Of a DNA stretch of 63,776 bases, positions 43,205 to 52,240 are shown piece after piece. How positions within the stretch are numbered: position 1 is the stretch's first letter; each line of letters starts with the position of its first letter. The notes beneath the pieces were generated by a model. That model had not been told where the DNA came from. It worked only from the letters and a program-made list of their open reading frames with translations, and did no database searches. Source of the stretch: Pseudomonadota bacterium (GTDB lineage: Bacteria > Pseudomonadota > Gammaproteobacteria > Steroidobacterales > Steroidobacteraceae); assembly GCA_003242685.1 (NCBI GenBank), contig QGVD01000014.1:1-63776 (forward strand). Reading direction: 5' to 3'. The position numbers and the translations under genes were made by a program.

Positions 43205-44215
43205 ATGATCGACAGAAAGCTTCGAGGGCGAGCCGCATTCACCCTGGCGTGCATGCTCGCAGCGGCAGCCGGGTGTTCGAAGTCTTCGTCTCCGTCGGAT
43301 GCGGATGACGCTGTCGCCGGGCATGCTGCCGAAGCCCGCGCGCTTCGCAGCGGAGACATCGTGATCGACGGCACGCGTGTCTTCCCCGAGAGCATCACGT
43401 CGACCTCCGACGGCACCGTGATCACCGGCAGCATGGCAGGCATCATCTACCGCGCGCTGCCCGGTGAGAGCGTCGCCCGACCGTGGATCCAGCCGACTCC
43501 GGAGAACGGACTCCTCGCCGTGTTCGGCGTCCTGGCGGACGAGCGCTCCGGCACGCTGTGGGTGTGCTCGGTTCCCAATCCCTTCGAGCGCTCGGGAGAG
43601 CCTGCCGACTCCGCGCTCGTCGCGCTCGATCTCGCGACGGGTGCGCCGAAGGGCAGGTATCCGTTCCCCGCGCCGCCGCGCGGCGTGTGCAACGACATCG
43701 CGGTCGCCGAGGACGGAACCGTCTACGCGACCGACACACCGAACGGAAGGATCTTCACGCTCGCGAAGGGTGACACGGAGCTCAGGCTGTTCGGTCAGGA
43801 CGAGCGGCTGAACGGAATCGATGGTCTGGCCTTCGCGGAGGACGGCACGCTCTACGTCAACAACGTCCGCGCGAACACGCTGCTGCGCGTCGAGGTGCGC
43901 GAGGACGGCACCATGGGCGCGCTCACGGAGCTCGAGCTCTCGCAGCCGATCGCGGGTCCCGACGGATTCCGTCCGATCGAGGGCCATCGCTTCCTGCTCG
44001 CGGAAGGACCGGGAGGCCGCATCGACGAGGTGATCATCGAAGGAGACAGGGCGACCATCCGCGTGCTGCGCGAAGGACTCGAATCCTCGCCCGGCGTGAC
44101 GCTGGTCGGCGATACGGCTTACGCCATCGAGGGCAAGATCGGTTATCTCATCGACCCGCAGCGTTCGGGTCAGGACCCGGGAGAGTTCAGGATCCACGCC
44201 ATTCCACTTCGCTGA
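43205..44215 (+). CDS. SMP-30/gluconolactonase-like beta-propeller protein, exported
   Basis: 336 residues. N-terminal signal MIDRKLRGRAAFTLACMLAAAAGC with a weak lipobox (AAGC). The propeller has FPESITSTSDGTVITG, GVCNDIAVAEDGTVYATDT and LNGIDGLAFAEDGTLYVNN, placing the calcium-binding Glu, Asn and Asp residues of SMP-30/gluconolactonases in order. Members hydrolyse lactones. ATG 43205 starts the signal peptide; the frame is open further upstream. Separated by 189 bases from the SnoaL-like gene, so it may have its own promoter. Confidence 0.82.
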   Translation: MIDRKLRGRAAFTLACMLAAAAGCSKSSSPSDADDAVAGHAAEARALRSGDIVIDGTRVFPESITSTSDGTVITGSMAGIIYRALPGESVARPWIQPTPENGLLAVFGVLADERSGTLWVCSVPNPFERSGEPADSALVALDLATGAPKGRYPFPAPPRGVCNDIAVAEDGTVYATDTPNGRIFTLAKGDTELRLFGQDERLNGIDGLAFAEDGTLYVNNVRANTLLRVEVREDGTMGALTELELSQPIAGPDGFRPIEGHRFLLAEGPGGRIDEVIIEGDRATIRVLREGLESSPGVTLVGDTAYAIEGKIGYLIDPQRSGQDPGEFRIHAIPLR

Positions 44216-44233
44216 TACGGGGGGCAGCAGGGA

Positions 44234-46129
44234 ATGAGGACATTTCGGACCTTCGTCGGCGCGGCTCTGATTCTCACCGCGTCGATCGGTGTGCCGTGCG
44301 CGTACGCGCAGGCACCGGGGCAGCGCAGCGCGGTGATCGCGACGGACTGCGACTACGACTGCCTCATCGGTTTCGTGCGGGGCTACATGGAGGCGCTGAA
44401 GCGGAAGGACCCCACGCACGTGCGTTTCGCGCCGAACGTCCGTTTCACGGAGAACAACGTCGAGATGCCGCTCGGCAACGACGGGCTGTGGGCGACGGTC
44501 ACCGGCGTAGCGGAAACCGGCCTCGAGGCGGCCGATGTCATGACCGGAAACGCGGCGTGGATCGGCACCGTGGAGGAGCACGGACGGCCGGCGTACTACG
44601 GCATGCGCATCAAGGTCGAGAACCGCGCGATCACCGAAGTCGAGACGGTCGTCGTGCGCAACAACGGTCTGCCGCTGCCCTTCGGCGACGTCGCGAAGGT
44701 CGTCCACGACCCGGCGTTCAACGAGATCCTCCCGCCGGAGCAGCGGCGGCCGCGCGAGCGGCTGATCGCCGTCGCCGACAGCTACTTCAATACCGTCGAG
44801 CTCAACGACGGCGTGGTGTTCGCGCCGTTCGACGAGGACTGCGGACGGCTCGAGAACGGCTTCCTCACCACGGGCGCGAGGCTCGAGACCGCCGGCGGCG
44901 GGATCGTGCAGGGCTGCGAGGCGCAGCTGAAGCTCGGCTACTTCCGCATCAACAAGCGCATCCGCGAGCGGCGCTATCCGCTCGTCGACGTCGAGCGCGG
45001 CGTCGTCGTGGCTACGGGATTCTTCGATCACGCGAACGAGTTCGACCGCTATCTCACGACGGACGGCATCGAACGGCGCACGCTCCTCAAGTGGCCGAAC
45101 TCCATCTCGCTCGTAGAGGCCTTCAAGATCCGGGACGGCAAGATCTACCGCATCGAGGCGGTCTTCAGCTACGTGCCGTATTTCATGCACTCGCCGTTCT
45201 ACGAGTATCCGCCGGTGCCGGAGCGTCCTGCTGCGAGGCCCCCGGCGAATGCAGAGCGGTGCGACCGAGAATGTCTGATCGGGCACGCCGACCGCTTCAT
45301 GGAGGCGCTCGTCGCGCGTGATCCGTCGCGACTGCCGTGGGCGGACTCTGTGAGGTTTACCGAGAACAGCGTGCCGATGATGATCGGCGAAGGGCAGTGG
45401 GGCTCCATCCGGGGCCGCCGGCCGGGCGGGCTCTACATCGCCGATCCCGAGACGGGCAACGTCGGCTGGTACGGAATCATCGAGGATCACGACGCACCGG
45501 CCTGGTTCGGCATGAGACTGCGCGTGGTCAACGGCCGCATCGCGGAAGTCGAGCTCGTCTCGGCGCGTGAACGGAATCCGGGACCTTTCGGCGATCCCGA
45601 TCGCTTCCAGATCCATCCGGAATTCACGGAGATTCTGCCGCCCGAGGCGCGCATGCCGCGTGCACGCATGGAAGCGCTGGTGGACGGCTACGCGAGCACG
45701 GTGCAGCTCAACGACGGAACTCTCTTCACGCAGTTCGATCCTGCATGCGAGCGGCGTGAGAACGGTCAGTCGGTGACGCACGGCGACGGCGGCTCCGCAG
45801 TCATCGCGAAGGGCGCGGCGAAGATCGCCCGCGGCTGCGAGGCGCAGTTGAAGCTCGGTCTCTACAGGCCGGTCGATCGAGTGCGCGACCGGCGCATTCT
45901 CATGGTCGACGAGGAACGCGGACTCGTCGTCGCATCGAGCTTCGCCGATCACGCGCTGCGCGAGACTCGCTACAGAACGACGGACGGTCGGATTCGCGAG
46001 ACGCAGGACTGGTATCCCAGCACACGCGAGCTCTTCGAGATCTTCAAGCTCTCCAACGGAAGGATCCGCCGCATCGAGGCCGTGTCGGTGTTCCAGCCGT
46101 ACCGCATGCCTTCGCCATGGACGAAGTGA
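44234..46129 (+). CDS. Secreted protein of two tandem copies of an uncharacterised domain
   Basis: 631 residues with Sec signal (about residues 1-26, cleaved near YAQA). Two copies of a roughly 300-residue domain follow, starting at Cys39 (CDYDCLIGFVRGYMEAL) and Cys343 (CDRECLIGHADRFMEAL). Both halves share VRFTENxVxM, PFGD, EILPPExRxPRxRxxAxxxxY, VxLNDG, CxRxENG, GCEAQLKLG, YPxxDxExGxVVA and the ending RIEAV. I recall single-copy relatives as a family of unknown function (possibly DUF8021; to be checked), the first part being SnoaL-like. Function unknown; position suggests a role with its secreted neighbours. Confidence 0.72.
   Translation: MRTFRTFVGAALILTASIGVPCAYAQAPGQRSAVIATDCDYDCLIGFVRGYMEALKRKDPTHVRFAPNVRFTENNVEMPLGNDGLWATVTGVAETGLEAADVMTGNAAWIGTVEEHGRPAYYGMRIKVENRAITEVETVVVRNNGLPLPFGDVAKVVHDPAFNEILPPEQRRPRERLIAVADSYFNTVELNDGVVFAPFDEDCGRLENGFLTTGARLETAGGGIVQGCEAQLKLGYFRINKRIRERRYPLVDVERGVVVATGFFDHANEFDRYLTTDGIERRTLLKWPNSISLVEAFKIRDGKIYRIEAVFSYVPYFMHSPFYEYPPVPERPAARPPANAERCDRECLIGHADRFMEALVARDPSRLPWADSVRFTENSVPMMIGEGQWGSIRGRRPGGLYIADPETGNVGWYGIIEDHDAPAWFGMRLRVVNGRIAEVELVSARERNPGPFGDPDRFQIHPEFTEILPPEARMPRARMEALVDGYASTVQLNDGTLFTQFDPACERRENGQSVTHGDGGSAVIAKGAAKIARGCEAQLKLGLYRPVDRVRDRRILMVDEERGLVVASSFADHALRETRYRTTDGRIRETQDWYPSTRELFEIFKLSNGRIRRIEAVSVFQPYRMPSPWTK
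44348..46126 (+). repeat. Tandem intragenic duplication, period 304 codons
   Basis: Codons 39-342 and 343-631 encode homologous domains in the same order (CDxxCLIG to RIEAV). The copies are clearly related in protein but diverged in DNA, so the duplication is old. The second copy differs in several conserved positions (for example PMMIGEGQW against PLGNDGLW). Confidence 0.75.
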
Positions 46130-46288
46130 TGCGGAACGTCGCAGCGTTGTCTGATCGCGCGAATCGACGTGATCCGCCCGAGAGGATGTACGGGAATTCC
46201 ACGACGATTTTCTTCGCGGATGCGCGCAGCATCAGCGTGGGTTTTCCCGCCTGTATGAACCGATTCTGAAGTCAAAGGTGAATCCGCG

Positions 46289-47725
46289 ATGACGAAACCA
46301 TTTCCCGACAGTCCTTCGTATACCGGGCACGACGCCCCGTCGCGGCTGGAAGTCGATCTGTTCGATGTCGAAATCATCGGAGAGCCGCCTCGACTGCCGA
46401 ACGGAACGTGGTACCGGCTCGGACCCGATCCTCAGTATCCGCCGCTGCACGGTGACGATTTCTTCATCAGCGGCGACGGCATGATGTCCATGTTCCGTTT
46501 CACCGACGGTTACGTGGACTACAAGTCGCGTTACGTGCGCACCGAGCGTTTCCTCGCGGAACGCAAGGCGCGCCGCCGTCTCTTCGGTGATTACCGCAAT
46601 CCGTTCACCGACGATCCGAGCGTGCGCGGCAAGGTCGACCGCGCGCAGGTGAACACGACGGCCTGGTGGCACGCGGGACGCCTGCTCGCACTCAAGGAGG
46701 ACAGCCGTCCCTACCAGGTGCATCCCGACACGCTCGACACGATCGGGCGCTTCGACTGGAACGGGAAGCTGCGCAGCGAAACCGTCACCGCGCACCCGAA
46801 GAACGATCCCGAAACGGGAGAGATGCTGTTCTTCGGCTACGAGGCCGGAGGAATCGCGACCACCGACATCGCGTTCTGCGTGGCCAACGAGAAGGGCGAG
46901 CTCGTGCGCGAGGAGTGGTTCCAGGCACCGTACTGCGGCATGGTGCACGACTTCGCCATCACGCGCGACTACGTCATCATCCCGGTCTATCCGACGATCG
47001 CGAAGCTCGATCGCATCAAGGCGGGCGGCCTGCACTGGGTGAGCGATCTCAGCCAGCCGACCTGGGTGGCGATCTTCCCGCGCAAGACCGGCGTGAAGGA
47101 TCTGCGCTGGTTCCGCCGTCCCGGCTGCCACTCGTATCACGTGATCAACGCATGGAACGAGGGGCCGCGCATCTATCTCGACCAGTGCGTGTCCGAGATC
47201 AATCCGTTCCCGTTCATCCCGGACGAGAGCGGCGCGCCGTACGATCCGCGCAAGGCGGCGACCTATCCCACGCGCTGGATCTTCGACATGTCCGCGCCGG
47301 GGGACACCTTCGAGGAGCGCCGGCTCACGAACGTGTTCGGCGACGTGCCGCGCATCGACGAGCGGCGCACCGGTGCGCCGTACCGCTACTTCTACATGGG
47401 CGTGGTCGATCCGACGAAACCCATCCACAAGTCGGGTCCGGTCGGCGGCGGGTTCAATCACGTCGGCAAGATCGACGTGCAGACCGGCAAGGCCGACCTC
47501 TGGTACGGCGACGACAACTGCGGTTTCCAGGAGCCGATCTTCGTCCCGACCGGTCCGGGCGAGGACGAGGGCTACGTCCTGGCGGTCATCGATCACTACG
47601 ATCAGAACCGTTCGGACGTCGGCGTGTTCGACGCGCGCAATATCTCGCGCGGGCCGGTCGCGACGCTCCGCCTGCCGATGCGCCTGCGGCTCGCGGTCCA
47701 CGGCTGCTGGGTGAACGCGACCTGA
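46289..47725 (+). CDS. Carotenoid oxygenase (RPE65/lignostilbene dioxygenase) family protein
   Basis: 478 residues, seven-bladed propeller iron dioxygenase. LPNGTWYRLGPDPQYPP is the family N-terminus and GDGMMSMFRFTDG follows. The iron-binding histidines appear in order: TAHPKNDPET, MVHDFAIT, CHSYHVINAWNE and the C-terminal AVHGCW. Such enzymes cleave conjugated alkene bonds of carotenoids, retinoids or stilbenes (lignin-derived). No signal peptide is seen, so it is probably cytoplasmic. The nearest RBS-like sequence is AAGGTGA upstream of ATG 46289. It closes the plus-strand catabolic group. Confidence 0.88.
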   Translation: MTKPFPDSPSYTGHDAPSRLEVDLFDVEIIGEPPRLPNGTWYRLGPDPQYPPLHGDDFFISGDGMMSMFRFTDGYVDYKSRYVRTERFLAERKARRRLFGDYRNPFTDDPSVRGKVDRAQVNTTAWWHAGRLLALKEDSRPYQVHPDTLDTIGRFDWNGKLRSETVTAHPKNDPETGEMLFFGYEAGGIATTDIAFCVANEKGELVREEWFQAPYCGMVHDFAITRDYVIIPVYPTIAKLDRIKAGGLHWVSDLSQPTWVAIFPRKTGVKDLRWFRRPGCHSYHVINAWNEGPRIYLDQCVSEINPFPFIPDESGAPYDPRKAATYPTRWIFDMSAPGDTFEERRLTNVFGDVPRIDERRTGAPYRYFYMGVVDPTKPIHKSGPVGGGFNHVGKIDVQTGKADLWYGDDNCGFQEPIFVPTGPGEDEGYVLAVIDHYDQNRSDVGVFDARNISRGPVATLRLPMRLRLAVHGCWVNAT

Positions 47726-47870
47726 CAGCGCGGCGTGTCACTCGCGCGGCGCGCCGCCTCCCGGTACGAAGGCGTGACCGCGCGGGTGACGCGGACTCAT
47801 CGATTTCCCGACCCGATCATCACCCTCATCGAACCGCGAGGCAGGCGTCCCGGCCCCGCGCGGATGCGGA

Positions 47871-48617
47871 TCAGCCGAGGCTGCGGAGCAGGCCGCCTGC
47901 GGCGAGCGCCAGGGCGGTAGCCCCGACACCGGTCGCGGCCACTCGCGGCGGCACGTGGCGCGTGATCCACGCTGCGATCGGCGCGGCGATCGCTCCACCC
48001 AGGATCAGCGCGACGACGAGATCGAGGCGCAGCGCTTCGAGATGCACCCAGAACGTGACGCTGATGGCGATGGAGACGAAGAACTCGGCGGCATTCGCCG
48101 TGCCGATCGCGTAACGCGCCGGCACCCCGCGGGCGATCAGCGTGGAAGTGGTGAGCGCACCCCAGCCGCCGCCTCCGATCGCATCGAGGAAGCCGGCGGT
48201 GGCCCCGAGCGTCGGGCCCGGTGCAGCCACGTCGATCGGGGGACGCCTGAGAAGTGCGCGGCCGAGGACGAGAATCGACGTGATCGCGAGATAGGCCCAC
48301 ACGAACGGACGGATGACGTCCGTCGGGACGCGTGAGAGAAGGGCGGCGCCGATGATTCCACCTGCTACGCCCGGAAGCACCAGAGACAGAAAGATCCGTC
48401 GGTCGAGATTACGGAACCACGCGTGCGAGAGGCTCGAGACGCCCGATGTCGCCACTTCGGCGGCATGCACGGTCGCGCTCGCGACGACCGGAGGAATGCC
48501 GAGCGTTGCGAGAAACGCGCTCGCCGTGAGCCCGTAGCCCATGCCGATCGCGCCGTCGACCAGCTGGGCGACGAAGCCCACCGCGAACAGCCAGCCGAAT
48601 TCCCCCGTCAGTTCCAT
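47871..48617 (-). CDS. TauE/SafE family sulfite/sulfonate exporter-like permease
   Basis: 248 residues, about eight hydrophobic segments. The first half has AQLVDGAIGMGYGLTASAFL and the second FLDAIGGGGWGALTTSTLI with the family's paired GGG motifs. Members export or import sulfite, sulfoacetate or related anions. Position next to cysG/cysH suggests movement of a sulfur anion. Transcribed toward the carotenoid oxygenase (convergent); its 3' end carries no clear terminator. Confidence 0.85.
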   Translation of the reverse strand: MELTGEFGWLFAVGFVAQLVDGAIGMGYGLTASAFLATLGIPPVVASATVHAAEVATSGVSSLSHAWFRNLDRRIFLSLVLPGVAGGIIGAALLSRVPTDVIRPFVWAYLAITSILVLGRALLRRPPIDVAAPGPTLGATAGFLDAIGGGGWGALTTSTLIARGVPARYAIGTANAAEFFVSIAISVTFWVHLEALRLDLVVALILGGAIAAPIAAWITRHVPPRVAATGVGATALALAAGGLLRSLG

Positions 48618-48690
48618 GCGGCCGCAGCTCCCCAGACACGACGCAACGGCGAGAATCGCAACGAGCTCTCCCCCTCGGTGAATGGCGATC

Positions 48691-50121
48691 TCAGGCGATG
48701 CGGGCCGCGCGAGGCGCGTCCGCGATTGGCATCTGCAGGCGGCCGGGCTCGAAGGCCGCGACTTCTCCCACTACCAGCAGCGCGGGCGGCTCGACCCGCG
48801 CCGCACGGGCAAGCCCTACCAGCGTCCCGAGGGTCCCTCGGAGCAACTTCTGTTCCCCGAGGGTGGCGCGCTCGATGATCGCGGCCGGGCGGCTGGCCGG
48901 TGCACCGGCCTGGAGCAGGCACGAGACGATCTGAGGGAGCTGGGCGATCCCCATGTAGAAGACGACCGTCTGGCGTGAAGCGGCGAGTGCCCGCCAGTCC
49001 TGCTCGTCGCGGTCGTACGCGTGGCCGGTCGTGAAGGTGACGCTGTGAGACAGCGTCCGGTGAGTGAGCGGGATGGCCGTCGAGGCGGCCGCGCCGAGCG
49101 CGGCGGTGATGCCGGGCACGACAGTAAAAGGAATACCGTGCGCGGCAAGCACCTCGATCTCCTCGCCGCCGCGGCCGAACACGAACGGATCGCCGCCCTT
49201 GAGGCGTGCCACCCGCAGCCCCCGGCGTGCGTAGGCGACGAGCAGCTCGTGGATCCGCGCCTGGGTCAGGTGGTGGGGGCCGCCGGTTTCCTTGCCGACG
49301 AAGATGCGCTCGGCGTCGCGCCGGGCGCGCTCGAGCACGGCGTCCGAGACGAGCCGGTCGTAGAGCACGACGTCCGCCTGCTGGAGGAGCTGCAGGGCGC
49401 GCAGGGTGAGCAGATCCGGATCACCGGGTCCGGCGCCGATGAGGTACACCTCGCCGAGCGGTTCTGTGCCGTCTGCACGAACCGTGCGAGCGGCCCGCGC
49501 GAGCTCCTCCGCGAAGGCTTCCTCCGCGGCGCTCTCGTCCCCGGAAATGATTCTCGACCCGACGACGCCGTCGACGATGCGTTCCCAGAACGGCCGGCGG
49601 AACGGGGCGCTCAGCGCACGCTGAACGGCCTTGCGCCGCTCGCCCATGAAGCGCGCGAGCGCGCCGAGCCTCTCGGGAAGGAGCGCCTCGATCTTCTCGC
49701 GGACCCGCCGTGCGAGCACCGGTGCCTCGCCGCCGGAACCGATTGCCACGATGAGCGGCGAACGGTCGACGATCGCCGGGAAGATGAAGGAGGAGAGCCC
49801 CGGATCGTCGACGACGTTCACGGGAATGCCTCGCTCATGGGCAGCCCGGGACACGGCCTCGTTGGCTTCCCGGGAATCCGTGGCTGCCACGATCAGCCCG
49901 GCACCGTCGGCATGCGCGGGCTCGAAGGCGGCGGGAATGTGGGTCAGCTCGGGATCTGCCGCCACGCGGGCAGCGAGCTCCGCATCGAGCTCAGGTGCGA
50001 TGAGCGTGATGCGCGCGCCGGCACGTCGCAGCAGCTCGATCTTGCGGGCTGCCACTCGACCACCACCGACCACGAGGACGGGGCGGTCCCGCAGCCGCAG
50101 AAAGACCGGCAGATACTCCAT
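48691..50121 (-). CDS. cysG: Siroheme synthase CysG (uroporphyrinogen III methyltransferase/precorrin-2 dehydrogenase-ferrochelatase)
   Basis: About 476 residues. N-terminal dehydrogenase/chelatase: LVVGGGRVAARKIELL, PVNVVDDPGLSSFIFPAIVDR. C-terminal methyltransferase: VYLIGAGPGDPDLLTLRAL, VLYDRLVSDAVLE, RLKGGDPFVFGRGGEE, VPGITAALGAAA, PLTHR. Makes siroheme, the cofactor of sulfite reductase. Start taken at 50121 (EYLPVFLRLRDRP is the usual N-terminus, GGAA upstream); an ATG 15 bases earlier is in frame. It lies 18 bases after cysH on the same strand. Confidence 0.94.
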   Translation of the reverse strand: MEYLPVFLRLRDRPVLVVGGGRVAARKIELLRRAGARITLIAPELDAELAARVAADPELTHIPAAFEPAHADGAGLIVAATDSREANEAVSRAAHERGIPVNVVDDPGLSSFIFPAIVDRSPLIVAIGSGGEAPVLARRVREKIEALLPERLGALARFMGERRKAVQRALSAPFRRPFWERIVDGVVGSRIISGDESAAEEAFAEELARAARTVRADGTEPLGEVYLIGAGPGDPDLLTLRALQLLQQADVVLYDRLVSDAVLERARRDAERIFVGKETGGPHHLTQARIHELLVAYARRGLRVARLKGGDPFVFGRGGEEIEVLAAHGIPFTVVPGITAALGAAASTAIPLTHRTLSHSVTFTTGHAYDRDEQDWRALAASRQTVVFYMGIAQLPQIVSCLLQAGAPASRPAAIIERATLGEQKLLRGTLGTLVGLARAARVEPPALLVVGEVAAFEPGRLQMPIADAPRAARIA

Positions 50122-50139
50122 GCCATCGCGTTCCATGCA

Positions 50140-50871
50140 TCACGCACGGCTCACGGCATTCGCTGCGGGACGCCGCACGCGCGGGTGCAGACCGCACTCG
50201 CGCGACTCGGACTGCTCCCACCACCAGCGCCCCGCGCGAGGGCTCTCGCCCGGCTCGATCGCACGGGTGCACGGGGCGCAGCCGATGCTCGGGAAGCCGC
50301 GGTCGTGCAGCGGATTGTAGGGGAGCTTGCGTGCGCGGACGTAGTGCCATACGTCCTGCTCGGTCCAGTCGAGCAGGGGGCTGATCTTGTAGAGGCCGTG
50401 CTGCTCGTCCCATTCGACGGGCTGGCCCTGGGCGCGCACGGGAGACTGCTCGCGCCGCACGCCGGTCACCCAGGCCTTGTAGCCCGCGATGGCTCGCCTG
50501 AAAGGCTCGATCTTGCGGACCCTGCAGCAGGCGAGCCGGGCCTCGACGCTCTCGAAGAATGCGTTGACGCCCTGCGATGTGACGAGCCTGCCGAGCTCCT
50601 CGGCATCCGGGTACACCACCTTGATCCTGCGTCCATAGCGGTGCTGCAGCCGGTTGAGGAGAGCGTAGGTCTCCTCGTGGAGACGCCCCGTGTCGATCGT
50701 GAAGATGTCGATCTCGGGGACGTGGGTCCAGATGATGTCGGTAAGCACCATCGCCTCGACGCCGAGGCTGTTGGCGTACACCACGCGACCATGCTCGCGA
50801 ACGGCAGTCGTCAGGAGGTCACGTACCGCCGCGGCCTTGTGTTCGAGTTCGAGTGTGAGCAGTTCCGCCAT
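50140..50871 (-). CDS. cysH: Adenylyl-sulfate (APS) reductase, CysH family with 4Fe-4S motif
   Basis: 243 residues, PP-loop-like nucleotide fold: VVYANSLGVEAMVLTDII, TIDTGRLHEETYAL, then a Cys-Cys pair (ARLACCRVRKIEP) and CxxC (GCAPCTRAIEPGESPRAGRWWWE) that ligate a 4Fe-4S cluster and mark assimilatory APS reductases, with ESRECGLH carrying the catalytic cysteine. It reduces APS to sulfite with thioredoxin. E. coli-type PAPS reductases lack the CC and CxxC pairs. Divergent from cysB. Confidence 0.92.
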   Translation of the reverse strand: MAELLTLELEHKAAAVRDLLTTAVREHGRVVYANSLGVEAMVLTDIIWTHVPEIDIFTIDTGRLHEETYALLNRLQHRYGRRIKVVYPDAEELGRLVTSQGVNAFFESVEARLACCRVRKIEPFRRAIAGYKAWVTGVRREQSPVRAQGQPVEWDEQHGLYKISPLLDWTEQDVWHYVRARKLPYNPLHDRGFPSIGCAPCTRAIEPGESPRAGRWWWEQSESRECGLHPRVRRPAANAVSRA

Positions 50872-51110
50872 CGTGCGCCGACTATATCGGCCGGTCCGGA
50901 GGCCCGGAACGAACGATCAATTCTGAGTCCCTTAAGGCCGGTTATGGCGCACGCCGCCGCGGGGATGGCCGGACAGGGAAACGGCGCTCATAACGTAGGC
51001 GCATGAGCAGAGACCCGCCGGTGATGTTTCATCCGTCAGGGTGCTTCCGGCGGCCGTCCGTGCCTGCTGGGCCGCGGCCGTCGCACACTGCTAATCTCAC
51101 GCTTTCAAGG

Positions 51111-51130
51111 GGTGCGCGGGCTCGCGCACC
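51111..51130. promoter_or_regulatory. 8-bp inverted repeat upstream of cysB
   Basis: GGTGCGCG (51111-51118) and CGCGCACC (51123-51130) are exact inverted repeats around GGCT, 30 bases before the cysB ATG, inside the 289-base cysH-cysB divergent region. Could be a leader hairpin or a binding site; nothing further identifies it. Confidence 0.35.
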
Positions 51131-51160
51131 CGCATCGTGCATGGAGGAACCGGCACCGCG

Positions 51161-52135
51161 ATGAAGCTCCACCAGTTGCGCTACCTGGCTGCCGTGGCCC
51201 AGAGTGGTCTCAACATCACGGCCGCGGCACAGAAGCTCCATACCTCCCAGCCCGGCGTGAGCAAGCAGATCAAGCTGCTCGAGGACGAGCTCGGCTTCCA
51301 GATCTTCGTCCGCGAGGGCAGGAACCTCACGCGCATCACTCCTGCGGGGCAGAAGGTCATCGAGCGGGCACAGCGCATACTGCAGGAGGCGCAGGCCATC
51401 AAGGACCTGTCCAAGGAGCTGCGCGACGAGGCGAAGGGGAGCCTCTCCATCGGAACCACGCACACGCAGGCGCGCTACGTTCTGCCGGACGTCATCCGGC
51501 AGTTCCGCCAGCGCTATCCGCAGGTGCGCATCAACCTGCATCAGGGCACCACCGAGCAGATCGCCGATCTCGTCGCGAAGGACCTGGTCGACTGCGCGAT
51601 CGCCACGGGATCGGAGCGGCTCTTCACCGATCTCACCCTGCTGCCGTGCTATCGCTGGTACCGGACGATCATCGTGCCGCCGAGCCATCCGCTCGCGTCC
51701 GTTCCGCGTCCCACGTTCAAGCAGCTCGCGGGCTATCCGATCATCACGTACACGTTCAGCTTCACCGGTCCCTCTTCGCTGCACGAAGCTTTCGCGAAGG
51801 CCGGATACACGCCGGACGTGGCGATCACCGCGCGCGACGCCGACGTCATCAAGACGTACGTGCGCCTCGGTCTCGGTGTCGGCATCGTCGCGCACATGGC
51901 GATCGACCCGAAGGAAGACCGCGACCTCGTTGCGATCGACGCCTCGCACCTCTTCGCCGCGCACACGACCTGGCTCGGCTTCCGCCGCGGCACGCTGCTG
52001 CGCAAGTACATGTACGACTTCGCGCAGCTCCTCGCGCCTCACCTCGACCGCAGGCTCGTCGAGCGCGCGCACCGCGCGGCGACGCCCGAGGAGACCGCGG
52101 AGCTCTTCGCCGACATCGAGCTGCCGATGCGCTGA
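51161..52135 (+). CDS. cysB: LysR-type transcriptional regulator CysB
   Basis: 324 residues, the CysB length. Winged helix KLHQLRYLAAVAQSGLNITAAAQKLHTSQPGVSKQIKLLEDEL read in pieces at residues 1-45, then GTTHTQARYVLPDVIRQF, ITYTFSFTGPSSLHEAF and ARDADVIKTYVRLGLGVGIVA, matching CysB/Cbl ligand domain. Activates sulfate assimilation genes when N-acetylserine is present. ATG 51161 is the canonical start (KLxQLRY); a longer start is possible. Likely controls the divergent cysH-cysG pair and perhaps the sulfate transporter. Confidence 0.93.
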   Translation: MKLHQLRYLAAVAQSGLNITAAAQKLHTSQPGVSKQIKLLEDELGFQIFVREGRNLTRITPAGQKVIERAQRILQEAQAIKDLSKELRDEAKGSLSIGTTHTQARYVLPDVIRQFRQRYPQVRINLHQGTTEQIADLVAKDLVDCAIATGSERLFTDLTLLPCYRWYRTIIVPPSHPLASVPRPTFKQLAGYPIITYTFSFTGPSSLHEAFAKAGYTPDVAITARDADVIKTYVRLGLGVGIVAHMAIDPKEDRDLVAIDASHLFAAHTTWLGFRRGTLLRKYMYDFAQLLAPHLDRRLVERAHRAATPEETAELFADIELPMR

Positions 52136-52240
52136 AGGCGGCTCCGGGATTCGCCGGAAGGCGCCGCTCCACGCGCGGCGCAACCCCGCGCCGCCCCCGA
52201 TGTGCGACACTAGTGCATCCCTGCGGACGGAGATGCGCGG

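Noticed and set aside
43130..45952. 940-codon minus-strand open frame over the SMP-30 and tandem-domain genes
   Set aside because: Shadow frame; the plus-strand genes have signal peptides, motifs and RBS.
47746..47757. GCGGCGCGCCGC palindrome after the carotenoid oxygenase, as terminator
   Set aside because: Palindromes of this composition are expected in such GC-rich DNA and no T-run follows.
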